Shown: one piece after another, positions 54,516 through 63,820 of the stretch
How the letters are laid out: every line of letters starts with the position of its first letter
Position numbering within the stretch: position 1 is the first letter of the stretch
Assembly: GCA_937995655.1 (NCBI GenBank)
Contig: CALKJI010000005.1
Location: forward strand, 343,268-407,267
Direction: 5' to 3'
Source of the DNA: an uncultured Pseudothermotoga sp.
GTDB lineage: Bacteria; Thermotogota; Thermotogae; Thermotogales; DSM-5069
DNA: 64,000 nucleotides
Program-made: the position numbers and the translations under genes
Notes under the pieces: generated by a model
Database searches by the model: none
Seen by the model: only the letters and a program-made list of their open reading frames with translations
What the model was told of the DNA's origin: nothing

Positions 54516-55690
54516 ATAAAATAAGGGTTGGCATAGTTGGCGCTGGTTTTGTATCACACATTCATATAAACGCTTACAAAGAGAATAAAGAATTCTTTGA
54601 GGTAGTTGGCATCTGCGCTTCCCATATTGAAAACGCCCAGAAGATAGCTAAACAATATGGTATATCGAAAGTTTTTGAAGATTATCGACAACTCATCAAA
54701 AGTGATCTGGTTGACGTTGTTGATGTCTGTGTCCCAACAAATGTGCACGAAGAAGTTATATTGTTAGCACTTGAGAATAATAAAGATGTTATATGTGAGA
54801 AACCCTTGATAGGTTACTTTGGAGAGGATATGCAGGACGTTGAAAAGGTCGGAGATATACATAAAGATCACATGTATAAGAGGGTCCTTGAAAAAATACA
54901 AAAGATTGAAGATGCACTCAAATCAAGTAAGTCAAAGTTCATGTACGCAGAGAACTTTGTCTACGCACCAGCCGTCAGCAAGGCAAAGAGGATGATTTCT
55001 GTTTCGAAGGCACCGATACTTGAGTTGAGAGCCGAAGAGAGTCATTCTGGTTCCCATGCAACTTATTCCAGAAGGTGGAAAACAGCTGGTGGGGGAAGCC
55101 TTCTGAGAATGGGTTCACACCCAGTCGGTGTGGTCGTACACTTGAAGCATTTTGAGGGAAAATTGAGGTATGGAAAACCGATCCACGTTAAATCTGTTTT
55201 TGGGGAAGTGGGAAAACTGACCAAAATTGAAAGTCTAAGAAATTTTGAAAAACATTACATGGTAACCGACTGGTTTGATGTTGAAGACTGGTCATGTGCA
55301 GTTCTGACCTTCGAAGATGATTCGAAAGCAATTGTTATTTCCAATGACATAAGTCTTGGTGGGGTAAAGAACTTTGTGCAGGTCAATACGGCATCTGGGA
55401 TGATCTACTGTAATATAACTCCCAACAATATGATGGTTGCTTATGCTCCTTCTTCAGAAACATGGGATGATGAATACATTGCAGAGAAGATTGAAACAAA
55501 AGCTGGCTGGACTTTCCCGTCTCCAGAAGAAGACTGGGTAAGGGGTTATCCCCAAGAAATGAAGGACTTTGCCTTAGCAATCTTGGGTAATAAGGAACCA
55601 GAATCAGACTTTGAACTTGCAAAAGAAACTACGATGATTATATATGCAGCTTACCTTTCAGCCGAGAAGGGTCTCAGAATAGACTTGTAA
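54512..55690 (+). CDS. Gfo/Idh/MocA family oxidoreductase
   Basis: This NAD(P)-dependent dehydrogenase has the Rossmann start V-G-I-V-G-A-G-F-V-S, the C-E-K-P-L motif with the family lysine and a beta-sheet C-terminal domain. It is longer than most (392 residues) owing to an insertion of about 35 residues after C-E-K-P-L that is rich in charged residues. The family oxidises sugars, inositols and sugar acids. Its translational coupling to TctA suggests that it acts on the imported carboxylate. Confidence 0.9.
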   Translation: MNKIRVGIVGAGFVSHIHINAYKENKEFFEVVGICASHIENAQKIAKQYGISKVFEDYRQLIKSDLVDVVDVCVPTNVHEEVILLALENNKDVICEKPLIGYFGEDMQDVEKVGDIHKDHMYKRVLEKIQKIEDALKSSKSKFMYAENFVYAPAVSKAKRMISVSKAPILELRAEESHSGSHATYSRRWKTAGGGSLLRMGSHPVGVVVHLKHFEGKLRYGKPIHVKSVFGEVGKLTKIESLRNFEKHYMVTDWFDVEDWSCAVLTFEDDSKAIVISNDISLGGVKNFVQVNTASGMIYCNITPNNMMVAYAPSSETWDDEYIAEKIETKAGWTFPSPEEDWVRGYPQEMKDFALAILGNKEPESDFELAKETTMIIYAAYLSAEKGLRIDL

Positions 55691-55707
55691 AATTGGGAGG
55701 TTGAGTC

Positions 55708-56865
55708 ATGGATCTATCTTGTGAGTATGTTGGCCTTAAACTAAAGAATCCTATCATTGTTGCTTCTTCAGGACTTGCTGAAAATCTGAAGAACATGAAA
55801 AAGGCGGAAGAACATGGTGCAGCTTGTGTTGTTGTCAAATCTTTTTTCGAAGAAAGAGTTTGTCGAATATCTCCAACGCCGAGATTTGAGATCATAGAGA
55901 GAAAGATGGGAAGACTGAGATCGCAGACCTTCTATTCCTTTGAACAGGCGAGCCCATTTGAGGCAGATGAGTACTTTGGGGAAATCAGAAAGGCTATCAA
56001 TACGCTCTCAATACCAATCATACCTAGTATAAACTGCATAACAGATGACGGATGGAAAAAATATTCAAAGATGGCAGAGCAAACAGGTGTTCCAGCACTT
56101 GAATTGAATGTTTCGTGCCCTCATGGATCGATTTCTTTCAGAGGTGGAGATGTTGAGGAAAAAATCTTGAGTGTTGCAAGGATTGTTCGCGATGCTGTGA
56201 AGATACCTTTGATCGTAAAACTTCCAATGCAGCTTTCTTCACCACTTTCGATGGCAAAAATGCTTGAAAGAATGGGTATAAACGGAATAGTCATGTTCAA
56301 TAGATTGACGGGACTCGATATAGATCTTGAAAGTGAACGTCCGATCATGCACGGTGGTTATGCTGGGCATGGTGGTCCTTGGACTTTTAACTATGTTTTA
56401 AGATGGATTGCCAACAGTAGCCCCCATCTTGACCTTTCGATAGCTGCCTCCGGCGGTGTGGGTAACGGTGAGGACGTTGTTAAGTACATCTATGCTGGAG
56501 CTGATGTGGTAGAAGTGTGCAGTTTGATATATCTTGTTGGCTATCAAGCCATAGACATGTTGCTTGAGCAGATCAGGTCCTTCATGGAAAAGAAGTCTTA
56601 CTCAAACTTTTCACAGTTCAGAGGCAAAGTAAGTGGTAAAGCGATTCTTGGCAACGAAGAAATAGACAGAAGACGTCTCTTCAAAGCAAAAATAGATCCT
56701 GTACTGTGTACATCTTGTGGTGTTTGTCAAAATGTGTGTATTTACGATGCTCCATACCCATCGAACAAAAACTATATTATTGGAGACCGGTGTGACGGTT
56801 GTGGACTGTGTGTTAAGTTGTGCCCAACGAAGGCTATAAAGATGGTACCGTGGGAGGATGACTGA
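55708..56865 (+). CDS. dihydroorotate dehydrogenase-like flavoprotein with C-terminal 2x[4Fe-4S] ferredoxin
   Basis: This 385-residue protein has an FMN barrel (about 1-320) with K-N-P-I-I-V-A-S-S-G, N-V-S-C-P-H-G and A-S-G-G-V motifs, followed by two iron-sulfur sites at Cys334/337/340/344 and Cys362/365/368/372. The layout is that of PreA, the catalytic subunit of dihydropyrimidine dehydrogenase, rather than biosynthetic PyrD. No pyrimidine genes adjoin, and no PreT is present. In this operon it may transfer electrons between ferredoxin and an unsaturated substrate or to the flavoprotein encoded next. Confidence 0.88.
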   Translation: MDLSCEYVGLKLKNPIIVASSGLAENLKNMKKAEEHGAACVVVKSFFEERVCRISPTPRFEIIERKMGRLRSQTFYSFEQASPFEADEYFGEIRKAINTLSIPIIPSINCITDDGWKKYSKMAEQTGVPALELNVSCPHGSISFRGGDVEEKILSVARIVRDAVKIPLIVKLPMQLSSPLSMAKMLERMGINGIVMFNRLTGLDIDLESERPIMHGGYAGHGGPWTFNYVLRWIANSSPHLDLSIAASGGVGNGEDVVKYIYAGADVVEVCSLIYLVGYQAIDMLLEQIRSFMEKKSYSNFSQFRGKVSGKAILGNEEIDRRRLFKAKIDPVLCTSCGVCQNVCIYDAPYPSNKNYIIGDRCDGCGLCVKLCPTKAIKMVPWEDD

Positions 56866-58643
56866 TGAAAAGAATCTGTGCGGACGTTGTTGTGATAGGT
56901 GCTGGTGGTGCGGGAATGAGAGCTGCCTTGTCAGCAAAAGAAGCAACGCCAGAACTGAATGTTTTGCTGGTCAGTAAAAAACCAATTGGGAAAGGTGGGA
57001 CAACAGCTCTTGCCTGTTCTGATAGAATGGCATTTCATGCAACTCTGCCTTACACGTTACCCGTTCAAGATAACTGGAAACATCACGCTCTAGACATATA
57101 CAAAATAGGAGGGGAGGTGTCCGATTACAATCTTGCGGAGATTCTTGCAAAGGAGAGTCATGAGGCAGTCGAGTATCTGTTAAGGATAGGCGTGCCTTTC
57201 GTAAAGACAAAAGACGGAACGGTCGATCAATTCCTCACAGATGGTTCGATCTATCCAAGGGCTTGCTATGTTGGTCCACAGACAGCTATAGAAATTGCAA
57301 AAGCTTTACAAAGACAGATTCGGTCTTCTCAGATTCAAATTGTTGAAAACGTGATGGTCTATGATTTTATCGTTAAAAACGAACGTGTCCTTGGAGCTAA
57401 GGCCATAGATGTTCTCACCAATGAGTTATATCTAATTCAAGCAAGATCATTTGTCCTTGCAACAGGCGGTGCAGGTGCCTTGTACTCTCAAAATGTCTTT
57501 CCTAACGAGATGACTGGCGATGGTTACGCAGCCGCCTTAAGAGCTGGTGCACAATTGGTCAACATGGAATTCATGCAGATTGGTATATGCCATGCGCATC
57601 TTCTCTTTGCAAGTTCTGGCAGTATGTTCAGGAGTCTTCCTAAGATAATCGATGAGACGGGTAAAGAGTTTCTTTTTAGTTATCTATCAGATTATGATAA
57701 AAAGCAACTTGCAGAGCTCGAATTCAAAAAAGGAGCACACTGGCCTGTTTCCTATGAATCACCAACAAAGGTCATTGATCTTGCAGTTGATGTACACATC
57801 AAGAAAGGTCATAAAGTTTATTTGGATTTCACAGAAAATCCTGCCTACTTTTCTGTGGATTCTATCCCGCAAGAGATACTTAGGTGGAGTGAGAAAGCAG
57901 ATAGAAATTTGTTCATCGACACAAAGCCTTATGAAAGGCTCATCAAAATAAATGCTGATGTCTTTGAATGGTTAAAGCAAAGACATATAGATCTATCAAA
58001 AGAACCCTTGCAAGTACAAAACTCCCTTCAACACTTTCAAGGTGGTGTGAAGATCGACGGGGATGCCAGGACTAATATCAAAGGATTATATGTTGCCGGT
58101 GAATGTGCTGGTGGGCAACATGGTGCCAACAGACCGGGTGGAAACTCTTTGCTGGATACGCAAGTCTTCGGCAAGATTGCTGGCCAAAATGCTGCACTTG
58201 AAGCGAGACAACTTGACATGATTCACGTCGAATCTGACCCTGAAGATATCAAAGATGGCAATATTTCATCGTCAGAGGCAAGAAGGTTGATAGTCGAAAC
58301 ACTTTCAGAATCGGCTTTCTTGGTTAGAGAAGAACAAAAGATTGCGCAAGCCTTGTCTGTTATTCAATCGATAGAAAATCAGGGACTGTCTATAGATGAA
58401 AAAGGTCTCACGCATTTTTTTGAAACAAGAAACATGCTTTTGATGGCGAAGGTAATCCTTACGGCCACTCTACTCAGGGATGAAAGTCGGGGACCACACA
58501 TGCGATTTTCTCACTTTGATCCACCTGTCATGAGTTTTCTGCCCAAGAAAGATGACTGGAACAGATACATAGTCTTTTGGCTCGATGAAAATAGTAAGCT
58601 TCGTTATGAGATAAGAACACCTATCAGACCAAGAGGTGAGTGA
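56865..58643 (+). CDS. fumarate reductase/succinate dehydrogenase-type FAD flavoprotein
   Basis: This 592-residue protein has the FAD start V-V-V-I-G-A-G-G-A-G and the substrate region H-G-A-N-R-P-G-G-N-S-L-L-D-T of the fumarate reductase/aspartate oxidase superfamily. No signal peptide, haem site or FMN-binding domain is present, and no iron-sulfur or membrane subunit is encoded nearby. The start overlaps the end of the ferredoxin-type gene before it, suggesting that they work as a pair. It would oxidise or reduce a carbon-carbon bond next to a carboxylate; the substrate is unknown. Confidence 0.88.
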   Translation: MKRICADVVVIGAGGAGMRAALSAKEATPELNVLLVSKKPIGKGGTTALACSDRMAFHATLPYTLPVQDNWKHHALDIYKIGGEVSDYNLAEILAKESHEAVEYLLRIGVPFVKTKDGTVDQFLTDGSIYPRACYVGPQTAIEIAKALQRQIRSSQIQIVENVMVYDFIVKNERVLGAKAIDVLTNELYLIQARSFVLATGGAGALYSQNVFPNEMTGDGYAAALRAGAQLVNMEFMQIGICHAHLLFASSGSMFRSLPKIIDETGKEFLFSYLSDYDKKQLAELEFKKGAHWPVSYESPTKVIDLAVDVHIKKGHKVYLDFTENPAYFSVDSIPQEILRWSEKADRNLFIDTKPYERLIKINADVFEWLKQRHIDLSKEPLQVQNSLQHFQGGVKIDGDARTNIKGLYVAGECAGGQHGANRPGGNSLLDTQVFGKIAGQNAALEARQLDMIHVESDPEDIKDGNISSSEARRLIVETLSESAFLVREEQKIAQALSVIQSIENQGLSIDEKGLTHFFETRNMLLMAKVILTATLLRDESRGPHMRFSHFDPPVMSFLPKKDDWNRYIVFWLDENSKLRYEIRTPIRPRGE

Positions 58644-58644
58644 A

Positions 58645-59736
58645 TTGAAATCGAGAGCCATGGTACTCGAACATTTCAACAAACCGTTGGTTCAAAGAGA
58701 ATTTGAAATCCCTTTTTTACCTGACGGAGGTATTTTGGTTAAAATCTTTGCAAGTGGAGTCTGTGGTAGTGATCTTCACATGGCAAAAGGTGAGGATCCA
58801 AGAACTCCTCTGCCTATTATCCTTGGCCATGAAGCGATTGGAGAAGTATTGGATATAAATACGGAAAAGTATGATTTGAAAGGACACAAGTTGCAAAAAG
58901 GTGACTGGATCATATGGAATCGCGGAATTGTTTGCAATCAATGTTTTTGGTGTAAGGTCGCAAAACAACCTTATCTATGTCCATATAGAAAGATATATGG
59001 AATCAATCTGTCATGTGAGCATTACCCATATCTACTGGGTGGTTACAGTGAGTACATGATTCTCTTCAAGGAGACCGATATCCTGAAGATCTCAACGAAT
59101 ATCGATCCCTCAACACTTGTAATAGCAGCATGTTCAGGTGCAACGGCTATGCACGCTTTTGATGTTCTTACTGAACCTATACTTTCAAAAACCGTTGTTG
59201 TACAAGGAGCGGGACCACTGGGAGTCTTCTGTGTGGTCGCTGCAAAGTCACTCGGTGCATCGAATGTGATAATGATAAGCGGTGCGCAGCAAAGACTTGA
59301 TCTTGCTATAAAAGCAGGTGCAGATCTTGTACTGAATAGGTATGAATTGACCGAAGATGAAAGAAGAAAGAGAGTACTCGACTTGACGAACAACAGAGGT
59401 GCAGATCTTGTAATTGAGGCAACTGGAAGTAGTAAAGCCCTTTTGGAAGGTCTTAACCTTCTCAGAAGAGGTGGTACGTACCTGGTTACTGGCGTAGCGG
59501 TACCACAGGAGCCAATTCCACTAGACGTTTATCATAATCTTGTCTTGAAAAATTTACATCTACAAGGAGTTTGGGTTAGCGATTCAAGACATCTTGTGCA
59601 GGCTGTGGATATTGTTTTGAGAAACAGAGATATTTTTGAAAAATTGATTACTCACAGACTAAACCTTCTTCAAGCCAACGAAGCTCTCAAATTGGTTGAA
59701 GAAAGACAGGCTTTGAAGGTCGTGTTAACTTCTTAA
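58645..59736 (+). CDS. zinc-dependent alcohol dehydrogenase (MDR family)
   Basis: This medium-chain dehydrogenase has the catalytic zinc site Cys40 (G-V-C-G-S-D) with His62-Glu63 (G-H-E-A-I-G), a structural zinc cluster starting C-N-Q-C-F-W-C near 97-103 and the NAD motif G-A-G-P-L-G. The start is the TTG at 58645, six bases after GAGGTG; 363 residues. It is the last gene of the carboxylate unit and probably oxidises a hydroxyl group of an intermediate, as threonine or sorbitol dehydrogenases do. Confidence 0.92.
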   Translation: MKSRAMVLEHFNKPLVQREFEIPFLPDGGILVKIFASGVCGSDLHMAKGEDPRTPLPIILGHEAIGEVLDINTEKYDLKGHKLQKGDWIIWNRGIVCNQCFWCKVAKQPYLCPYRKIYGINLSCEHYPYLLGGYSEYMILFKETDILKISTNIDPSTLVIAACSGATAMHAFDVLTEPILSKTVVVQGAGPLGVFCVVAAKSLGASNVIMISGAQQRLDLAIKAGADLVLNRYELTEDERRKRVLDLTNNRGADLVIEATGSSKALLEGLNLLRRGGTYLVTGVAVPQEPIPLDVYHNLVLKNLHLQGVWVSDSRHLVQAVDIVLRNRDIFEKLITHRLNLLQANEALKLVEERQALKVVLTS

Positions 59737-59768
59737 AAAGACCACGCAGTTCGCAAAAAACTGCGTGG
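59735..59768 (-). terminator. terminator of the secretin operon, shared with the convergent carboxylate operon
   Basis: Stem CCACGCAGTT/AACTGCGTGG (59742-59751 with 59759-59768) is followed on the minus strand by TCTTTTT. It lies 25 bases after the last minus-strand gene and just beyond the convergent stop, so it may also stop plus-strand transcripts, although no T run follows there. Confidence 0.8.
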
Positions 59769-59793
59769 GATGTAGCAAACTTGGCTATAGGGG

Positions 59794-60954
59794 TTAGAAT
59801 CTAATGTAAATTCCTGCTCTAAGATATATCTCTCCATTCAGTGAATATTCACCGCCAAGTAGTATGAAGAACCCTTCTTTGATCTTGATTCGCCCATCGC
59901 ACCAAAAATTTATCTTTCCATTGTTGTATGCCCCTAGTGTAATATTGAAATTTTCAAATTCAAGCTCAGCTCCAACTCTCCATAGAGGTGCAACGAATTT
60001 CAGCTCATTTATAAGAAGCTTGAAAGGGTAAAACTCTGCAAAGAGCGTCAGCACATCAGAAAGCCTTGAGTAATCAGAAACACCAAGTGCCAAGTAGAAA
60101 TTCCCATCATAGATGAAACTCACACCCGCTCTGAGACCTTCTACGCCGATAGATCCTTCTATCCCTGCCGTTAGACTGAGGGGTAATAAAAATATCTCTG
60201 AGCGTAAGACAAGTGATTCCGTAATCCAAATTGAGGTGCTGAATTGACCGCTAAACGTTGAAAAATTTGTCAAAAGAAACCCATATATCTCACTGGTTCT
60301 TTTCAAAGAAGAAAGATCAAAAAGATTTGCAATTTCATCAACACTTGCCACCATGAAGATATTTTCCTTTGGTAGTTGGTTAAGAAAGGATGCCTTGATA
60401 TACACTGCAAAATATCTCATATTATTCTGCGTTTTCACAGTCATCAGGCAGATCGGTGAGAAATCTTGAGTTAGCCAAAGTTCGTTGTCAAAAGTTGTTG
60501 GGCTGTAAGGATCTGAAATGACAATTTTTGTGGAAACCTTTTCGTCAACAATATTCAAAGGTGTCAGTTGGACCTTGATGCCACTTCCCTTTATCTTACC
60601 TGTTTTCAGAGACAGTTCATCGGTTGAGGCATAGATCGTTGCGGGTTTTCCCACTAAAGTTGAAACCCAAGGTCTATAAGAGAATTTCTCCTTCTCTTGT
60701 TTTGTCCCCGTCTCAAAGGTTATCGTTATGAACGGTATCTTCACCAAGAGTTCCATCACAGAAGGATCATAGGTGATACTAAAATCAAAAGCCGAGAGGT
60801 CCGGCTTGTCTATGTACAAGTTTTTCAATCCCAGTTTGTTTACCACTTCATCACTCAACTGAATAACCTCGAGTTGATAAATCACAATACTTTGCTGTGC
60901 AAAGGCAAAAAGGCACAATAGAACCAGAGCAAGGAAAATTATCATCTTTCTCAT
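59794..60954 (-). CDS. exported protein of unknown function with barrel-like C-terminal half
   Basis: I do not recognise this 386-residue protein. It has a signal peptide (1-18, F-A-F-A-Q), an N-terminal region of about 200 residues with beta-rich pattern, and a C-terminal half of alternating amphipathic strands rich in Gly, Tyr and Phe that ends Y-I-R-F. The terminal aromatic pattern suggests insertion in the outer membrane. I start at ATG 60954 after GAGGAAGTG; the frame is open upstream inside the secretin gene. Position right after a secretin suggests that it assists or partners the pore. Confidence 0.7.
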   Translation of the reverse strand: MRKMIIFLALVLLCLFAFAQQSIVIYQLEVIQLSDEVVNKLGLKNLYIDKPDLSAFDFSITYDPSVMELLVKIPFITITFETGTKQEKEKFSYRPWVSTLVGKPATIYASTDELSLKTGKIKGSGIKVQLTPLNIVDEKVSTKIVISDPYSPTTFDNELWLTQDFSPICLMTVKTQNNMRYFAVYIKASFLNQLPKENIFMVASVDEIANLFDLSSLKRTSEIYGFLLTNFSTFSGQFSTSIWITESLVLRSEIFLLPLSLTAGIEGSIGVEGLRAGVSFIYDGNFYLALGVSDYSRLSDVLTLFAEFYPFKLLINELKFVAPLWRVGAELEFENFNITLGAYNNGKINFWCDGRIKIKEGFFILLGGEYSLNGEIYLRAGIYIRF

Positions 60955-60967
60955 TTTTAGCACTTCC

Positions 60968-62125
60968 TCACAAGGTCTCTGCACTCAAAAATATGACAAG
61001 TTCTCGTTTGCTCTGGCTATCTGATTTTACGCCAAACAGATATCTCAAAAGTGGTATACCTCCTAAAAATGGAAAACCTACATAAGAGTCAGAAGATTTT
61101 TCAACGGTTAAACCGCTTATCACAACTGTCTGACCGCTTTGTATACACAATGTAGTAGATAACTCACTCCTCTTAGTTGATAGGGAACTGCTCGTCTGCG
61201 CCGTTGTGAAATGACTCACAGTAGGTGCAACAGCGATCTCGAGTTGATTGTTTCCAAGCACTCTTGTGGTTATATCGAGCCCTACGCCAACATCCACAGT
61301 TTGGGTTGTTGCAGTCCCTCCTTCTGGTTGAATGATTATTATTTCTCTCTGGCCAACAAAAAGTCTCGCCGGCTTATTTTCCTGAACAATGATCCATGGG
61401 TCCGCTTTTACAGTTGCTTTTTGTTGTTCTTCCAAAGCTTTTATCCTCACAATGATTGTTCCAAAAACATCTGTTTGGACCGATAGAAGCCCAGATATCA
61501 GTCCCAAAGCAGTAGTCCAGTTCTCTTTAATCTGTTGACCAGCCCCAAAGGTATACCCGAGCTGGTCCAGCCCAAGATCCGCCATCGCATCCTTGGAAAC
61601 TTCCGTTACGATGACACTTATCTTGACTTGCTTTGGTGGTATATCCATCTTCTTAAGATCTTCTTCAAATCTCTCTATAATCTGTTCTGGTGCAGTTATC
61701 GTGATCAAATTGTTTTGTGTATCAATTTTTACAAATGGTTCATAAAAGGATGGCAAAAGATTCTTCACTGCGTCTACCTTAAGATAACTTGGTTTTATTG
61801 TTTTAGTCTGTGCAAGATATCTGAAAGCAGGATTCTTTGGATCTGGTGCACCGACAAAGTAAAAGCCGTCTACCTTTATAAAAGTGTAGCCGCCTGGCAT
61901 CAGGATCATCTTCAATGCTTTTTCTAGCGGTACTTCATGGAGTTCAATAGTCACAAAACCACTCACCGTTGTGTCAGCAATGATGGGAATTCCAGTTTGA
62001 GCAGATATATCCGCCAAGGCATCTAAAATATAAGTATCCTGAAAAAAATTTGAAACGAGTGGTTCCTGTTCCCCAAGAGCCACGAGAGCTATCAGAATAA
62101 AACATACTGCAAGCATTTTTCTCAT
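60968..62125 (-). CDS. short secretin-family outer membrane channel protein
   Basis: Secretins form large gated pores in the outer membrane for secretion or pilus systems. This one has only 385 residues: signal peptide (1-18), one STN/N0-like domain (about 28-80, I-A-D-T-T-V-S-G-F-V-T-I-E-L), one N1-like domain (about 90-155) and the secretin core (about 165-385) ending with V-V-I-S-G-L and G-F-P-F-L-G-G-I-P-L-L-R-Y-L-F-G. Type II and pilus secretins are usually 600 residues or more. No ATPase, pseudopilin or inner membrane platform gene is in the window. Confidence 0.88.
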   Translation of the reverse strand: MRKMLAVCFILIALVALGEQEPLVSNFFQDTYILDALADISAQTGIPIIADTTVSGFVTIELHEVPLEKALKMILMPGGYTFIKVDGFYFVGAPDPKNPAFRYLAQTKTIKPSYLKVDAVKNLLPSFYEPFVKIDTQNNLITITAPEQIIERFEEDLKKMDIPPKQVKISVIVTEVSKDAMADLGLDQLGYTFGAGQQIKENWTTALGLISGLLSVQTDVFGTIIVRIKALEEQQKATVKADPWIIVQENKPARLFVGQREIIIIQPEGGTATTQTVDVGVGLDITTRVLGNNQLEIAVAPTVSHFTTAQTSSSLSTKRSELSTTLCIQSGQTVVISGLTVEKSSDSYVGFPFLGGIPLLRYLFGVKSDSQSKRELVIFLSAETL

Positions 62126-63768
62126 TGCCCTTCTCCCCCTTCTATCTTAATCGCGCTTCTTATCAACTTTGGCTCTGGTCCGCCAAAATCAATCCTTGCA
62201 ACAATATCATACTCACCAGGTTCGAGCCTAATGGGTATCACCACGCCGAAAAATCTTTCGGTCTTTGGCAAAATGGGGGTCTCCTCAGTGTAAGAAGCAC
62301 TAGCAAGTCTTTGAGTAGTGGCTGGGAATATGATTCCACTCGGTTCCTCTTTTGGTGGTATTCGTTTTTCTATTCCTATTGTTATGGTAGGTAAAAGGTG
62401 TATGGTTCCTTCATTTTTGACCATTAAATCGATCTCTAAACCATCTTCCACTAATTTAATCAGTTGAAAGTCGGCTACAATCTTTCTGACGACTGTATCA
62501 TCAGAACCAACATAGATCAATAGATTCGCACCGAATTCAGTCTTTAAATCTGAAGTAGAAGAAGAAAAGGCTATATCAAAGTAAAAACCACCCAGTGCTT
62601 CTTTTGGAGGATTTGCTGTGATTCTAATTCTTCTGCTTTGGTTTGGCTTCAGTTGGAAGGAACCTGGACTGATCTCTACCCACTCTGGTGCCTTTGCCCT
62701 TTCTTCTGTGGGAATAAGCTCTCCATATACATCGTACTCAAGAGGATAAACAGAAGTAGTTATACTCGCCGTTTGTTGACCTCTGTTTGTAATTTCAATG
62801 GTAGTACTCCTGAAGGTCCCTGGCAGTGTCTTGAGTTCGATATTTCCAGGCTCTACATAGAACATGGGTGCTTCACTCGTTTTAGTCTGAGAAATCCTTG
62901 CTCCACCTTCTTCAACGGTAAATTCAGTTTCTATTATGGCAGGCCTGTGTCCCCCATAGTAGATCACACCTTTGGCTATGTAAGTACCCATCGGAAGTTG
63001 CCTCAACGTTATACTCCTTATCTTCACCTTTGCTTCCGGTAGAATAACACCTGTACCAGCACCAAGGGGGATCTTGGAAATTGTTCTTCCTTCCTTTGTT
63101 TTTATTGTAAGCTCACCTGTAACTTCAACGTGTATATTGCTCTTGTTGAATACAGTTACGCTAAACACATTTGCATCATCACCAATTGTTTGTTTAATCT
63201 CGGCTAAAGATGGAATCTCGCCTATTTTCTGAACCTCGATCTCTGTCGCGTAAGCTTCTATTCTCTTACGACCGGCCTCAACAGTTAACTCGAGATAGCT
63301 TGGCAGTTGAAATTGAAATTGCGCAGCCATTCCCATGGCATCAGGCATCACCTCAGGTTTTTGTGACGGTGGCACCAATCTAAAGACAATGGCAGCATAC
63401 CTACCTCCGATTGTCCCTCTTGGTACACTGACTTCCACCGTCACCACCTGGCCACCACCAGCTTGAAGTGTAAAACTGCTGGGAGTAACCTTAATCCATT
63501 TCGCAGCCGAATAAGCGGTTGAACCAGCTTGAGCAACATTGTAATTCCCCTCTATATCCTGGATGACATCAGCGATGAGGACCTCTATACCAACATCGTT
63601 AAATTCATCACCGTTCTCAAGAAATATGTTGTAGCTGAATTTATCACCTTGTGAAACTCTCCTTGTGACGAGCAAAGGGTCCAGTCTCACACCGAAAGAT
63701 CCCTGAAGAAATGCCAAGTTTGCTAATAACATCAGAAGGATAAATATCATCTTTTTCAAAGTAATCAC
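62122..63768 (-). CDS. exported protein with two Ig-like/DUF916-like repeats
   Basis: This 548-residue protein is exported (signal peptide about 5-24 of the longest frame) and otherwise beta-rich. Two related blocks are visible: W-I-K-V-T-P-S-S-F-T-L followed by V-P-R-G-T-I-G-G-R-Y-A-A, near 90-125, and W-V-E-I-S-P-G-S-F-Q-L followed by P-P-K-E-A-L-G-G-F-Y-F, near 365-400. Such N-P-like segments occur in DUF916 and other surface Ig-type proteins. The start may be GTG 63768 or TTG 63759, the latter better spaced from GGGGTGA. The stop overlaps the secretin start (ATGA), so it is probably a periplasmic partner of the pore. Confidence 0.8.
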   Translation of the reverse strand: MITLKKMIFILLMLLANLAFLQGSFGVRLDPLLVTRRVSQGDKFSYNIFLENGDEFNDVGIEVLIADVIQDIEGNYNVAQAGSTAYSAAKWIKVTPSSFTLQAGGGQVVTVEVSVPRGTIGGRYAAIVFRLVPPSQKPEVMPDAMGMAAQFQFQLPSYLELTVEAGRKRIEAYATEIEVQKIGEIPSLAEIKQTIGDDANVFSVTVFNKSNIHVEVTGELTIKTKEGRTISKIPLGAGTGVILPEAKVKIRSITLRQLPMGTYIAKGVIYYGGHRPAIIETEFTVEEGGARISQTKTSEAPMFYVEPGNIELKTLPGTFRSTTIEITNRGQQTASITTSVYPLEYDVYGELIPTEERAKAPEWVEISPGSFQLKPNQSRRIRITANPPKEALGGFYFDIAFSSSTSDLKTEFGANLLIYVGSDDTVVRKIVADFQLIKLVEDGLEIDLMVKNEGTIHLLPTITIGIEKRIPPKEEPSGIIFPATTQRLASASYTEETPILPKTERFFGVVIPIRLEPGEYDIVARIDFGGPEPKLIRSAIKIEGGEGQ

Positions 63769-63786
63769 CCCATTCTTGTCTTTCTT

Positions 63787-63820
63787 AAAAACAGTAGGGG
63801 GTATCCCCCTACTGTTTTTT
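63787..63820 (-). terminator. hairpin between the upstream exported-protein gene and the secretin operon
   Basis: An almost perfect repeat AACAGTAGGGGG/CCCCCTACTGTT with a TAT loop is followed on the minus strand by TTTTTAAG. It sits 30 bases after one stop and 19 bases before the next start. There is hardly room for another promoter, so it likely lets part of the transcripts pass. Confidence 0.8.

Noticed and set aside
55708..56865. Biosynthetic dihydroorotate dehydrogenase (pyrD)
   Set aside because: The C-terminal two-cluster ferredoxin domain and the catabolic neighbourhood fit a PreA-like protein instead.
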